Shown one piece after another: positions 15,935 through 22,885 of a stretch of 41,630 nucleotides of DNA (positions are counted from its first letter, which is position 1; the number at the start of each line of letters is the position of its first letter). The position numbers and the translations under genes are program-made. Source of the DNA: an uncultured Pirellulaceae bacterium (lineage in GTDB: Bacteria > Planctomycetota > Planctomycetia > Pirellulales > Pirellulaceae); NCBI GenBank assembly GCA_905480235.1, contig CAJQPP010000073.1, positions 1-41,630 of the forward strand, in the 5' to 3' direction. Below the pieces are notes generated by a model that did no database searches, had not been told where the DNA came from, and saw only the letters and a list, made by a program, of their open reading frames with translations.

Positions 15935-16813
15935 TTACGACCCAAAGCACTGGCTGATAAACGACTTGAGTTTTGCACGGTACATCGATTGGCCGGTGTC
16001 CGGAAGCCTCGCGTGCGGTCCCTCCTCGATCAAAAGCATGTCTTTATCAGTCCCTGAAGTGGCAGAATAAAGTTGTTCGCACATAAAACAGGGCACTTTG
16101 GCGTCGGCGGTGCCATGAATAAAAAGAACCGGAGGTAGTTCATGGGTACGAACCTTTTCAAGTGACTCGAACCGGTGGCGTAGCAACAGGTCGAGGGGCA
16201 GCAAATTGGTTAGTGGCTCTCGCCAACGGGCAATGCTTTTAATAGAAGTAAATGTGCTCTCGGCGACCAACCCGCCAGCTTCGGGGTGGCGGGTTGCCAG
16301 TTCAATGGCGATTGCGCCGCCCAGCGAGTGTCCATAAATCAGAATGCGCTCAGGCGCGATGTGGCGAGTTTTTACGAGGTAGTCCCAAGCTGCTTCCGCG
16401 TCGTGATAAACGCTGGATTCCGTGGGTTCCAAGGCACCAAATGTTTCGCCAAACCCGCGATAATCAACCACGAGGACGTTGCAAGCGAGTTGCTGAAGGC
16501 ACTCGGCATGGTGCAGGTTCTTACCGACGTTTGCATTCTGCCCATGCAAGTAAAGAATCACGGGAGCTGCTGCGGTGGACGGTAACCAGAATCCATGAAC
16601 AGCCGATTCTTGGATAGGTATCTTGACGGTCTCGTAGGGAACGGCAGGCGCGCGTTCGATGGCCCTAAGCGGCCTGAAAATCATATTGTTCTGACCGCTC
16701 CAGAAATACAGCCCGACAGCTACGTAGCCGCCTATAAGCAGGCCTGCGAAAATATGCAGCGAAAGTTTTTTGCGTGAAATTCGTTGTTTCGTCTTGGTTG
16801 TGTGCGCAGTCAT
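15935..16813 (-). CDS. Membrane-anchored alpha/beta hydrolase
   Basis: This 292-residue protein has a positively charged N-terminus and one membrane helix (about 19-38, LHIFAGLLIGGYVAVGLYF), so it is anchored with the catalytic domain outside the cytoplasm. The alpha/beta-hydrolase fold shows the oxyanion HG (LYLHGQNANVG, about 90), the nucleophile in GHSLGG (Ser163), the acid in HGTADAKVP (Asp237) and the His in GPHARL (His267). This pattern resembles ABHD13/17-type and BEM46-like serine hydrolases. The substrate is unknown. It stands alone between large intergenic regions. Confidence 0.88.
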   Translation of the reverse strand: MTAHTTKTKQRISRKKLSLHIFAGLLIGGYVAVGLYFWSGQNNMIFRPLRAIERAPAVPYETVKIPIQESAVHGFWLPSTAAAPVILYLHGQNANVGKNLHHAECLQQLACNVLVVDYRGFGETFGALEPTESSVYHDAEAAWDYLVKTRHIAPERILIYGHSLGGAIAIELATRHPEAGGLVAESTFTSIKSIARWREPLTNLLPLDLLLRHRFESLEKVRTHELPPVLFIHGTADAKVPCFMCEQLYSATSGTDKDMLLIEEGPHARLPDTGQSMYRAKLKSFISQCFGS

Positions 16814-17113
16814 TAGAAAAAATTGGTTAGGTCAGAGGGCAACCATCTAAAATCAAAGGTTCACGGTGAGGTGTGGGGTGTGCCAGTGGTGGCGATTGTC
16901 GACCGACAAGGTGTTACCACGAGGACGACAGAGAAAATGAAAATGATCTCTAGTCACATAAAACTGCGTCGCCATTCAATGTTCGCCAAATCAGACCAGC
17001 GCCGGAGCCAGCATGAAAGACGTTTCGTTACGGAAACGGAATCGCCTCGGACAGGACTGTCAAAAACCGTAATCGAGCTCCGCGCTAATTCCTATAATCT
17101 TACTCGCAATAGA

Positions 17114-17145
17114 AAAGCTGCTCCCGCACTTAAAAAAGCAGCTTT
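17114..17145. terminator. Second hairpin, possibly a bidirectional terminator
   Basis: AAAGCTGC (17114-17121) pairs perfectly with GCAGCTTT (17138-17145) over a 16-base loop. On the minus strand the stem is followed by TCTA and on the plus strand by CC, so tails are weak. It may back up the terminator at 17266-17300. Confidence 0.35.
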
Positions 17146-17265
17146 CCAATGATTAGGAAGTGATATCGAAGTCTTCGACAAGGTTGCCAAGGAGGCGACT
17201 TAAAGAGCAGGGTTCGGTGTTATTTAATCGGGCAGACTGTGCGTCCGTGCACCGTATGTGCAAGC

Positions 17266-17300
17266 GCAAAAAAGAAACCATTACGCCATTCGCAATGGTT
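17266..17300 (-). terminator. Rho-independent terminator of the redoxin-cytochrome gene
   Basis: On the minus strand AACCATT pairs with AATGGTT (17294-17300 with 17276-17282), followed by TCTTTTTTG. It starts 38 bases after the stop of the gene at 17338-19134 and has the right direction. Confidence 0.75.
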
Positions 17301-17337
17301 CTGGTGACGAACGTGACAGATTACGCCTTGGCCAGCG

Positions 17338-19134
17338 TTAATCAGTATCCTTCGCAAGAGGAAGAGCCACATTGAAATAACCAATCATCATCTCTTCCCA
17401 AGTTTGATCACCCCAAGTGACGGTTTGACTAGGGTCGGGGTTGGCAAAATTTTCCTCCGAGTTATCGAATCTGGCGACGCAGTGGATGCGCGTACCCTTT
17501 GGCATGGGTTTTCGCTTCGTCAGCAGATAAGCGTTTTGCCAGTTGAAATCGTAGGTCGGCACATCCAAAAGAACCTCTTGATCCGCATCTGGATAATGGG
17601 CCGTGTAGCGAAACGCCTTGCCCCTTAAATGCATATGAGGGAAGAGCGAAAGTAATTCGGCATCTTGCTTGAACTTGAAGTTTGCCGTGACGCGATGATT
17701 GGAAGCGTTGGGCGGAATGCGGAAATCCGTATCCGCGGCTTTCTCGGTGTATACCCGATGCGTGACGTCTGAGGCATCGATAAATTTCAATCCTAGCGAA
17801 CTGATATCGGTGGTTGCGGTCCCATTCGGTGTGTAATGCATCTGGAATATCAATCGAGAACCTGCCGGAACCAATTTGGCGTAGCCAGCAGGCAGTTGCA
17901 TCGGAGGAGACCCGGGTGCGCTGGCGGCAATCCAATCCGATTGCACGTCAGATTGCCGAATCCTTCTTCCTCGCCTGCGACGAAACTGTCCTTCACCGGC
18001 AATACCGACAATGATGTGATGGATGACCGCTGGATTGCCGGGTCGGCATTCGGCCGCACAAACCCATTTGTCTTCTTTGAAGCCGGGGTCGACCACAAAA
18101 TATTCGTAATCCACGGTTCCGCTGGCCGGAACTCGATAGGGTTTGGTATCCATGGGAACCACCAGATCAGGTTCCTCCATTTGCCAACCTTTGGCATACA
18201 CAACGGGCTCCGGTAAATTAGCTTCGTTGCCCTTGGGTGCCCCTGCGTCAACCCATTGATTGATCAAGCGAATTTCGTCTTCGCTCAACCGGCAGTCGTT
18301 GCTGAACGAACCATGTTCTGGGTCGGCATGCCACGGTGGCATGCGTCCTTCATTAACGACCTCCTGAATCATGCCGGCCCAACCTGCGACTTCGTCGTAG
18401 TCCTTTAATGAAAAGGGACCAACTTCACCCGGTCGGTGGCAACTGGTGCAATTCTTCTGCAGAATCCGGCTGATCTGGTTACTGAAAGTAACGGCGTTTT
18501 GTGGGGACGCGTTGTTAACGGGCAGCAATCGACCGATGATGCAACCATCAGGCTCGACGTAGGGGGTATCGATCTTTTGTTTGGCAATCGCCTGTTGGAT
18601 GGCGTTTGTCAAAAACTCTTGCACAGGTTTATCGCGTTGTCGGCCATAGGTGAATTGGTCGTCGATCCGGCCTTGGTAAATGATGTTCTGTTCCGCGTCC
18701 AAAAGGAACGCTTCCGGTGTTCGTTGCGCGCCAAATTCGTCAGCTAATTCGTTGCCAACATCTTTAAGGATCGGAATTTCGAGTTCAAAATTTCGGGCAA
18801 AGTATTTCAATTCCTCGAGCGAGTCGTGTTGATTCGAATTGACGGCCAAAAAACGCACGCCCTGGTCAGCGAATTTGTTTTGTAAATCATTAAGCCGTGG
18901 CACATATTGTTTTACCAGTGGGCACTCCCAGCCCATAAAAATAACAACCGTGAAATCGGCATCGTCTGCGAAAACGGTTTGCGGAGTGCCATTCACATCT
19001 TTGATTTCGGTGTTCTTGATCGATCGACCAACGGAATGTTGGTTAGCAGTATCGGATTGCTGTCCCAGCAGGAAGCCCGCGGGAACACAAAACATTATGA
19101 AAAGTAGCGAATGCAATGGAGTGCGTCTCAACAT
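17338..19134 (-). CDS. Exported redoxin / c-type cytochrome / copper monooxygenase-like fusion
   Basis: This 598-residue protein has a signal peptide (LLFIMFCVPAGFLLG). Residues about 35-185 form a thioredoxin-fold redoxin domain (VVIFMGWECPLVKQY), with only one Cys (Cys71) where CxxC would be expected. Residues about 210-310 hold a heme-binding CTSCH (229-233) and PPWHADPEHG, which resembles planctomycete cytochrome domains. From about 320 the protein matches the type II copper, ascorbate-dependent monooxygenase layout: IHH (372-373), QMHYT (His433), FPHMHLRG (His500, His502) and a late Met-rich EEMMIGYF. These are plausible CuH and CuM ligands. The likely location is the periplasm. The substrate is unknown. 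The heme domain could deliver electrons to copper (inference). Confidence 0.88.
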   Translation of the reverse strand: MLRRTPLHSLLFIMFCVPAGFLLGQQSDTANQHSVGRSIKNTEIKDVNGTPQTVFADDADFTVVIFMGWECPLVKQYVPRLNDLQNKFADQGVRFLAVNSNQHDSLEELKYFARNFELEIPILKDVGNELADEFGAQRTPEAFLLDAEQNIIYQGRIDDQFTYGRQRDKPVQEFLTNAIQQAIAKQKIDTPYVEPDGCIIGRLLPVNNASPQNAVTFSNQISRILQKNCTSCHRPGEVGPFSLKDYDEVAGWAGMIQEVVNEGRMPPWHADPEHGSFSNDCRLSEDEIRLINQWVDAGAPKGNEANLPEPVVYAKGWQMEEPDLVVPMDTKPYRVPASGTVDYEYFVVDPGFKEDKWVCAAECRPGNPAVIHHIIVGIAGEGQFRRRRGRRIRQSDVQSDWIAASAPGSPPMQLPAGYAKLVPAGSRLIFQMHYTPNGTATTDISSLGLKFIDASDVTHRVYTEKAADTDFRIPPNASNHRVTANFKFKQDAELLSLFPHMHLRGKAFRYTAHYPDADQEVLLDVPTYDFNWQNAYLLTKRKPMPKGTRIHCVARFDNSEENFANPDPSQTVTWGDQTWEEMMIGYFNVALPLAKDTD

Positions 19135-19392
19135 GAATCAAATACCTGTTTTGCCTGATCGGAATTGGAAAGCGTGGTCTTACGTCGGCAGGATACTAAT
19201 TTAACTCGTCTGGGATTCGCCAGTTTCGCATTTTTTAAAAAAGCTCGCCAGCCATCCTTGGAAAGCGGCTGATCGGTGGCCGGCGATCGTAGAAAATCCG
19301 CTAAGCTGCTCGACGCGCAATCGCTGCGGCCGTGGGAGGAACGGATTCGTTTTGCCGTCCCGCCGACTTGCTATCGTTCCCAGGGTGGCTTA
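19135..19392. other. Spacer with no recognisable gene
   Basis: Between the start of the redoxin-cytochrome gene and the methyltransferase-like remnant I see no gene and no clear promoter. It would contain the promoter for the minus-strand redoxin-cytochrome gene. Confidence 0.5.
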
Positions 19393-19656
19393 CTAAAACC
19401 GCATGATCGGTTTGCCGTCGTTTTTTTGCGTGCCAAAGTATTTTTCGAGCATTACTCGCCAGAGCCAATTGAATTTTGAATGATGGCCGAGGCTCGCGGA
19501 TTCGGAATTCTCCAGCACCTCCAATTGTTTGACTGAAAAACCCTCCGCCGCGATAGCATTTTGTAATCCCGAAAGATGGAAAATAAAAACTTGCCGTGTT
19601 CCCGTCCTGATCGACGGTGGTACGGGGTAGCGCAAATGGATGGAGGACCATCGTCC
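19393..19656 (-). pseudogene. Possible C-terminal remnant of a SAM methyltransferase
   Basis: Directly behind the sulfatase stop a minus-strand frame stays open for 87 codons without an ATG. Its start reads GRWSSIHLRY and it continues with TRQVFIFHLSGLQNAIAAEGFSV, then RVMLEKYFGTQKNDGKPIMRF. The pattern aromatic-F-x3-L-x3-I-x2-EGF-x-V is typical of the C-terminal helix and strand of class I SAM-dependent methyltransferases (the usual FxxxxLxxLLExAGFxV). No upstream methyltransferase body exists, because the sulfatase gene is intact up to its own stop. I therefore read it as a gene end left by a deletion. An independent small gene from TTG 19635 is a less likely alternative. Confidence 0.35.
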
Positions 19657-21063
19657 TCATTGGGACTTGAACCCGGGATTCTGCAGCGTTGGCACCGGTG
19701 CGTTGACATCCGCCCGCCATGCTTTCAGTTGATCAGCTAGGCGTTGGGTGATTTCCGGATAATTTTGCGAAACATCTTGCGTCTCACCCAGATCATTTGC
19801 CAGATCAAACAACTGCACCTGCTGATCTTCAAAGGTCTCGACCAGTTTCCAATTTCCCTCCCGAATGATACTGAAGGGGCGTGCTCGAAAAAACGGATCC
19901 GGTGCCCCAGGGTAATTCTTGCCTTCTAAATACGCCGGGAAATGCCAGTACAGGGCACGATCTAATGACGCCACCTGACCGGTCATGAGCGGCAAAATAT
20001 CCACCCCATCCAAGGGTTGATTTTTGGGCGCGTCGGCATCGAGGAGTTCGCGAAACGTCTCAAAAAAATCGACGCCATGAATTGGCACATCGCATGTGGA
20101 GTTTGCCGCAATGTGTCCGGGCCAGCTGATCGCCAAGGGGACACGTATGCCGCCTTCGTACATCATGCCTTTGCCACCACGCAGTGGAGCGCTGTCGGTA
20201 ATTTTGCCGTGCCCGCCATTGTCGGAATAAAAAATCACCATCGTGTCGTCGGTTAATGATAATTCTGAGAGGGTTTGCACGATCCGACCTACCGATTCAT
20301 CGACGCTTTCGATCATGGCGGCATATTTGGCGTTGATACCTAAACGCTTGGCATTGCGTTGATATTTTTTGGTGATGGCTGGCTTCGCCTGGACTGGCGT
20401 GTGCACAGCGTAATGAGACAGAAACAGGAAGAAAGCGTCGTCTTTATTTTGCTTAACAAACTGGATGGCTTCGTCGGTCAGGCGGTCGGTTAAATACTCG
20501 GGTCCTTGGGGATCTGGAAGTTGAGGGTTTTTATAAGGTGCATGATGCCCGCCTTTGGGGGTGCCTGTTTTGTTGCCACCGATGTTGATATCGAATCCCT
20601 GTTCACAAGGGCCGTCCTTTCCAGGTGAACCCAAGTGCCATTTTCCCATATAGGCAGTTTGATAATCGGCCGACTGAAATAACTCACCCAACGTGGTTAC
20701 GGATGCGGGTAACGTGGTACGATTCTTTTCCGGTACCAAACGTCGCAGTTCAGATTTCCCGCGTTGCGAACTCCCGACCGTATAGATGCCATGCCGTGGT
20801 GAATATTGACCACTCATCAAGCAGGCTCGTGAGGGTGCGCAATTGGGAGCTGCCGCGTAGGCATTGGTGAAAGTCATGCCGCTGGCGGCGAGTTGGTCAA
20901 TTTTCGGTGTTTGATAATGGGGAGCTCCCATAAAACCCACGTCGCTGTAACCAAGATCGTCAATGTAAATTAGAACGACGTTAGGAGTGTCGGCGTGGGC
21001 CGAAGCGAAGGCCAGGCATAAGTAAAAGCCGGCAAACCATGCCATACCAATAGCGCGCATCAT
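19657..21063 (-). CDS. Exported arylsulfatase-type sulfatase
   Basis: This 468-residue protein starts with a signal peptide (MMRAIGMAWFAGFYLCLAFASAHA), which is why the start at 21063 is preferred over an upstream one at 21114. It is an S1-type sulfatase: metal-binding DD at 35-36 (LIYIDDLGYSDVG), the formylglycine motif C-A-P-S-R at 75-79 (NCAPSRACLMSGQ), GKWHLG, FLFLSHYAVHTP, and SDNGGHG. The Cys needs conversion by a formylglycine-generating enzyme, which is not in the window. Such enzymes are very numerous in marine planctomycetes and act on sulfated polysaccharides; the precise substrate is unknown. Confidence 0.95.
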   Translation of the reverse strand: MMRAIGMAWFAGFYLCLAFASAHADTPNVVLIYIDDLGYSDVGFMGAPHYQTPKIDQLAASGMTFTNAYAAAPNCAPSRACLMSGQYSPRHGIYTVGSSQRGKSELRRLVPEKNRTTLPASVTTLGELFQSADYQTAYMGKWHLGSPGKDGPCEQGFDINIGGNKTGTPKGGHHAPYKNPQLPDPQGPEYLTDRLTDEAIQFVKQNKDDAFFLFLSHYAVHTPVQAKPAITKKYQRNAKRLGINAKYAAMIESVDESVGRIVQTLSELSLTDDTMVIFYSDNGGHGKITDSAPLRGGKGMMYEGGIRVPLAISWPGHIAANSTCDVPIHGVDFFETFRELLDADAPKNQPLDGVDILPLMTGQVASLDRALYWHFPAYLEGKNYPGAPDPFFRARPFSIIREGNWKLVETFEDQQVQLFDLANDLGETQDVSQNYPEITQRLADQLKAWRADVNAPVPTLQNPGFKSQ

Positions 21064-21518
21064 TAAATATCTTTCGGCAAAAGGGCAGGGGGGTGGTGAT
21101 GCCATCCAAGGCACAACGATTATCGTGCCATGCCCATTTGATTTTCGCTACCTGCCGCAGGTTATCGGTGCGCATGAATTGGCAAAAAACTCCGGATCTG
21201 GAGCCGGGTAACGGCGGTCTTGTGAGTGTCCAGCTCTGTGGGTATGAGGAAATTCGCCTGACGATTCGGTCGACAAATTCGGGGGAGGCGAATTCCCTGC
21301 TTAGAGGGTGAGCATTATGGAGTCGGTCGGACTGCGCAATTTTTCGGTTGGTTCGGGTTGCGGTGCCGCACGGGTTGGCTCCAAATCGGGCTAGTCAGCG
21401 GGTCGGACACCATCATGGGGGACCCCCGTAGGGCCAGAAGGGGCCGCGAGAAAAAGGGGGAATCGCAGCAGGTGAAGCATGGCTTTCTAGCTTCGTGGAT
21501 TTTGGCATTACCATGGCG

Positions 21519-21524
21519 TATAAT
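21519..21524 (+). promoter_or_regulatory. Candidate -10 element upstream of the thioredoxin gene
   Basis: A perfect TATAAT lies 183 bases before the ATG. The -35 position 17 bases upstream reads TGGATT, which is weak. If used, it gives a leader of about 175 bases. Confidence 0.35.
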
Positions 21525-21562
21525 CCTCAAGTTACCCGTGCTCGCTACCGATGGTTGGGAAT

Positions 21563-21587
21563 GGTGATGACCTCTCGAGGGGTCACC
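21563..21587 (+). promoter_or_regulatory. Hairpin in the putative thioredoxin leader
   Basis: GGTGA (21563-21567) pairs with TCACC (21583-21587), and the inside can continue with CCTC/GAGG. No T-run follows, so it is a leader structure and not a terminator; any regulatory role is inference. Confidence 0.3.
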
Positions 21588-21706
21588 GATAAATCCTGCT
21601 CTCGCCGCTGAATTGGTAGCGCGACCGCCAAAGAGCGGGAACAAACAAGAGGTTTCATGAGGTGGAAACTTCGACAGCACCTATCCATTTGCAAACAGTG
21701 AGAAAT

Positions 21707-22030
21707 ATGGCTCTTGAATTGAATGAAGATACCTTTGATGGGGAAGTGCTCGAGTCGAGCACGCCGGTACTGGTGGACTTTTGGGCGCCTACGTGAGGTC
21801 CCTGCCGAAAACTGGGTCCAGTTATCGATGAACTTTCTAACGTCAACGAAGGCAAAGCCAAAGTCGCCAAAGTCGATGTTAATCAGAATATGCCCTTGGC
21901 AGCCAAGTACGGTGTTTCCATGTTGCCAACCATTCTTGTTTTCAAGAATGGAGAGGTTGTAGAAACACAGGTCGGATTAGTTCCCGGCCCGAAACTGCAA
22001 GAGATGATCGACGCTCATGTGAGTGCTTAG
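21707..22030 (+). CDS. trxA: Thioredoxin with in-frame TGA at the active site (probable selenoprotein)
   Basis: Read through one TGA, this is a complete 107-residue thioredoxin: MALELNEDTFDGEVL, VLVDFWAPT, then TGA, GPCRKLGPVIDELS, KVAKVDVNQN, the cis-proline segment VSMLPTILVFKNGEVV, and VGLVPGPKLQEMIDAHVSA. TGA 21794-21796 is codon 30 and falls exactly on the first cysteine of W-C-G-P-C; Cys33 remains. No other stop or frameshift interrupts the gene. The hairpin at 21806-21827 has the form and spacing of a bacterial SECIS. Selenocysteine would make the nucleophile more reactive in disulfide reduction in the cytoplasm. The alternative is a pseudogene with a TGC/TGT-to-TGA change, but the position and hairpin argue against it. 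The Sec machinery (selA, selB, selC, selD) must lie outside this window. Confidence 0.85.
21806..21827 (+). promoter_or_regulatory. Predicted bacterial SECIS element
   Basis: The stem CGA-a-AACTG (21806-21814) pairs with CAGTT-a-TCG (21819-21827), eight pairs with one A-A mismatch, closing a GGTC tetraloop (21815-21818). The loop GGT is nucleotides 22-24 counted from the T of the TGA. The E. coli fdhF SECIS, as I know it, has a GGUC loop at the same distance. SelB binds this loop to deliver Sec-tRNA. Confidence 0.75.
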
Positions 22031-22081
22031 GCACAACCGTCGCCAAGAAATTTCGCTACCGCGCGAACAAAAATACTACGC

Positions 22082-22123
22082 CAGCCGTAATCTCCGAATC
22101 GGGGTTTACGGCTGTTTTCTTTT
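22082..22123 (+). terminator. Rho-independent terminator after the thioredoxin gene
   Basis: A perfect 9-bp stem (CAGCCGTAA 22082-22090 with TTACGGCTG 22106-22114) is followed by TTTTCTTTTT. It lies 52 bases after the stop, so the thioredoxin is probably a single-gene unit. Confidence 0.9.
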
Positions 22124-22225
22124 TACAGCAAAATAGATCTCATCGGTTCAAGAACGCGTGCGCTGGAGACCGAGCCTGCGTTGGGTGTTGGATTTAGCGG
22201 CAAGGAAATATGGGATGTTGGAAAG

Positions 22226-22849
22226 ATGAAATTATTAGCCAAACAATGGGTGTGGATGGGGCTTTGGGGAATACTAATGGCAGGTGCATTGCAGGCGGCA
22301 CCACTCGTGGCTCAAAATAACCTGAAAGAAGTTGCGGTGATCACCACCGACCATGGAGAAATGCTCATCGAGATGTGGCCTGAGGTGGCGCCAAAAACGG
22401 TAGCCAATTTTAAGAAATTGGCGAAGGCCGGCTTTTACGACGGCCAATGTTTCCATCGCATTATTGATGGCTTCATGATTCAGGGAGGCGATCCTCTAAC
22501 AAAAAACGAAAAGGAAAAAGCGAATTACGGGACGGGAGGACCCGGCTATCACATCGCTGCCGAATTCAATAACCGAAAACACGTTCGCGGCGTGATTTCC
22601 ATGGCACGTGGCAGTGATCCCAATTCGGCCGGCTCGCAATTTTTTATCTGTCTCGGTAATACTCCTCAACTGGATGGCAAGTATACGGCCTTCGGGAATT
22701 TGGTTTTGGGAGATGGTGTGCTGGAAAAATTGGGCAAGGAAAAGGTCAGTTTTAACGCTCGAGGAAATGAAAAAAGCGTGCCCTTAAGTCGCGTCAATAT
22801 TGAGTCGATTCGCTTTCAGGAACGCCCCATCTCGACGAATGGCAAATAG
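22226..22849 (+). CDS. Exported cyclophilin-type peptidyl-prolyl isomerase
   Basis: This 207-residue protein begins with a signal peptide (MKLLAKQWVWMGLWGILMAGALQA), which sets the start at 22226; the longer frame from 22181 would bury the signal. The cyclophilin domain shows VAPKTVANFKKLAKAGFYDG, the FHRIIDGFMIQGGD motif (about 75-88), VRGVISMARGSDPNSAGSQFFI and LDGKYTAFGNLVLG. These include the catalytic Arg in FHR and the Gln and Phe of GSQFFI. It should catalyse cis-trans proline isomerisation of exported proteins in the periplasm. It is convergent with the PTS enzyme I gene. Confidence 0.93.
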   Translation: MKLLAKQWVWMGLWGILMAGALQAAPLVAQNNLKEVAVITTDHGEMLIEMWPEVAPKTVANFKKLAKAGFYDGQCFHRIIDGFMIQGGDPLTKNEKEKANYGTGGPGYHIAAEFNNRKHVRGVISMARGSDPNSAGSQFFICLGNTPQLDGKYTAFGNLVLGDGVLEKLGKEKVSFNARGNEKSVPLSRVNIESIRFQERPISTNGK

Positions 22850-22885
22850 TGATCGCGAGGTACCTGAATTTCGAACGGCACCGGC

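Larger units (their letters stand above)
16814..17337. other. Intergenic region with two hairpins
   Basis: These 524 bases contain no supported gene; the one longer plus-strand ORF (16823-17152) uses TTG and has no recognisable fold. The region holds a strong minus-strand terminator at 17266-17300 and another 8-bp hairpin at 17114-17145. CGTTTC/GAAACG (17021-17038) forms a third, weaker one. Confidence 0.55.
21064..21706. other. Intergenic region between sulfatase and thioredoxin
   Basis: These 643 bases separate two divergent genes. They contain a perfect -10 TATAAT at 21519-21524 and a hairpin at 21563-21587, both relevant to the thioredoxin gene. The stretch 21100-21480 is G-rich and shows nothing I can support; ORFs across it do not look like proteins. 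Confidence 0.55.

Noticed and set aside
15864..16070. 68-residue plus-strand ORF
   Set aside because: Most of it is antisense to the C-terminus of the alpha/beta hydrolase; the protein sequence has no family character.
16823..17152. 109-residue plus-strand ORF
   Set aside because: It begins with TTG without ribosome binding site, has no recognisable fold and runs through hairpins in an intergenic region.
19661..19690. Minus-strand stretch resembling a tRNA T-arm (GGGTTCAAGTCCC)
   Set aside because: It lies within the end of the sulfatase gene, only three base pairs form around the loop, and no acceptor, anticodon or D arm can be found.
21707..22030. Thioredoxin gene read as an ordinary nonsense pseudogene
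   Set aside because: There is one TGA only, exactly on the catalytic Cys, followed by a SECIS-like hairpin at the correct distance, and the rest of the gene is intact. A pseudogene remains possible but is less likely.
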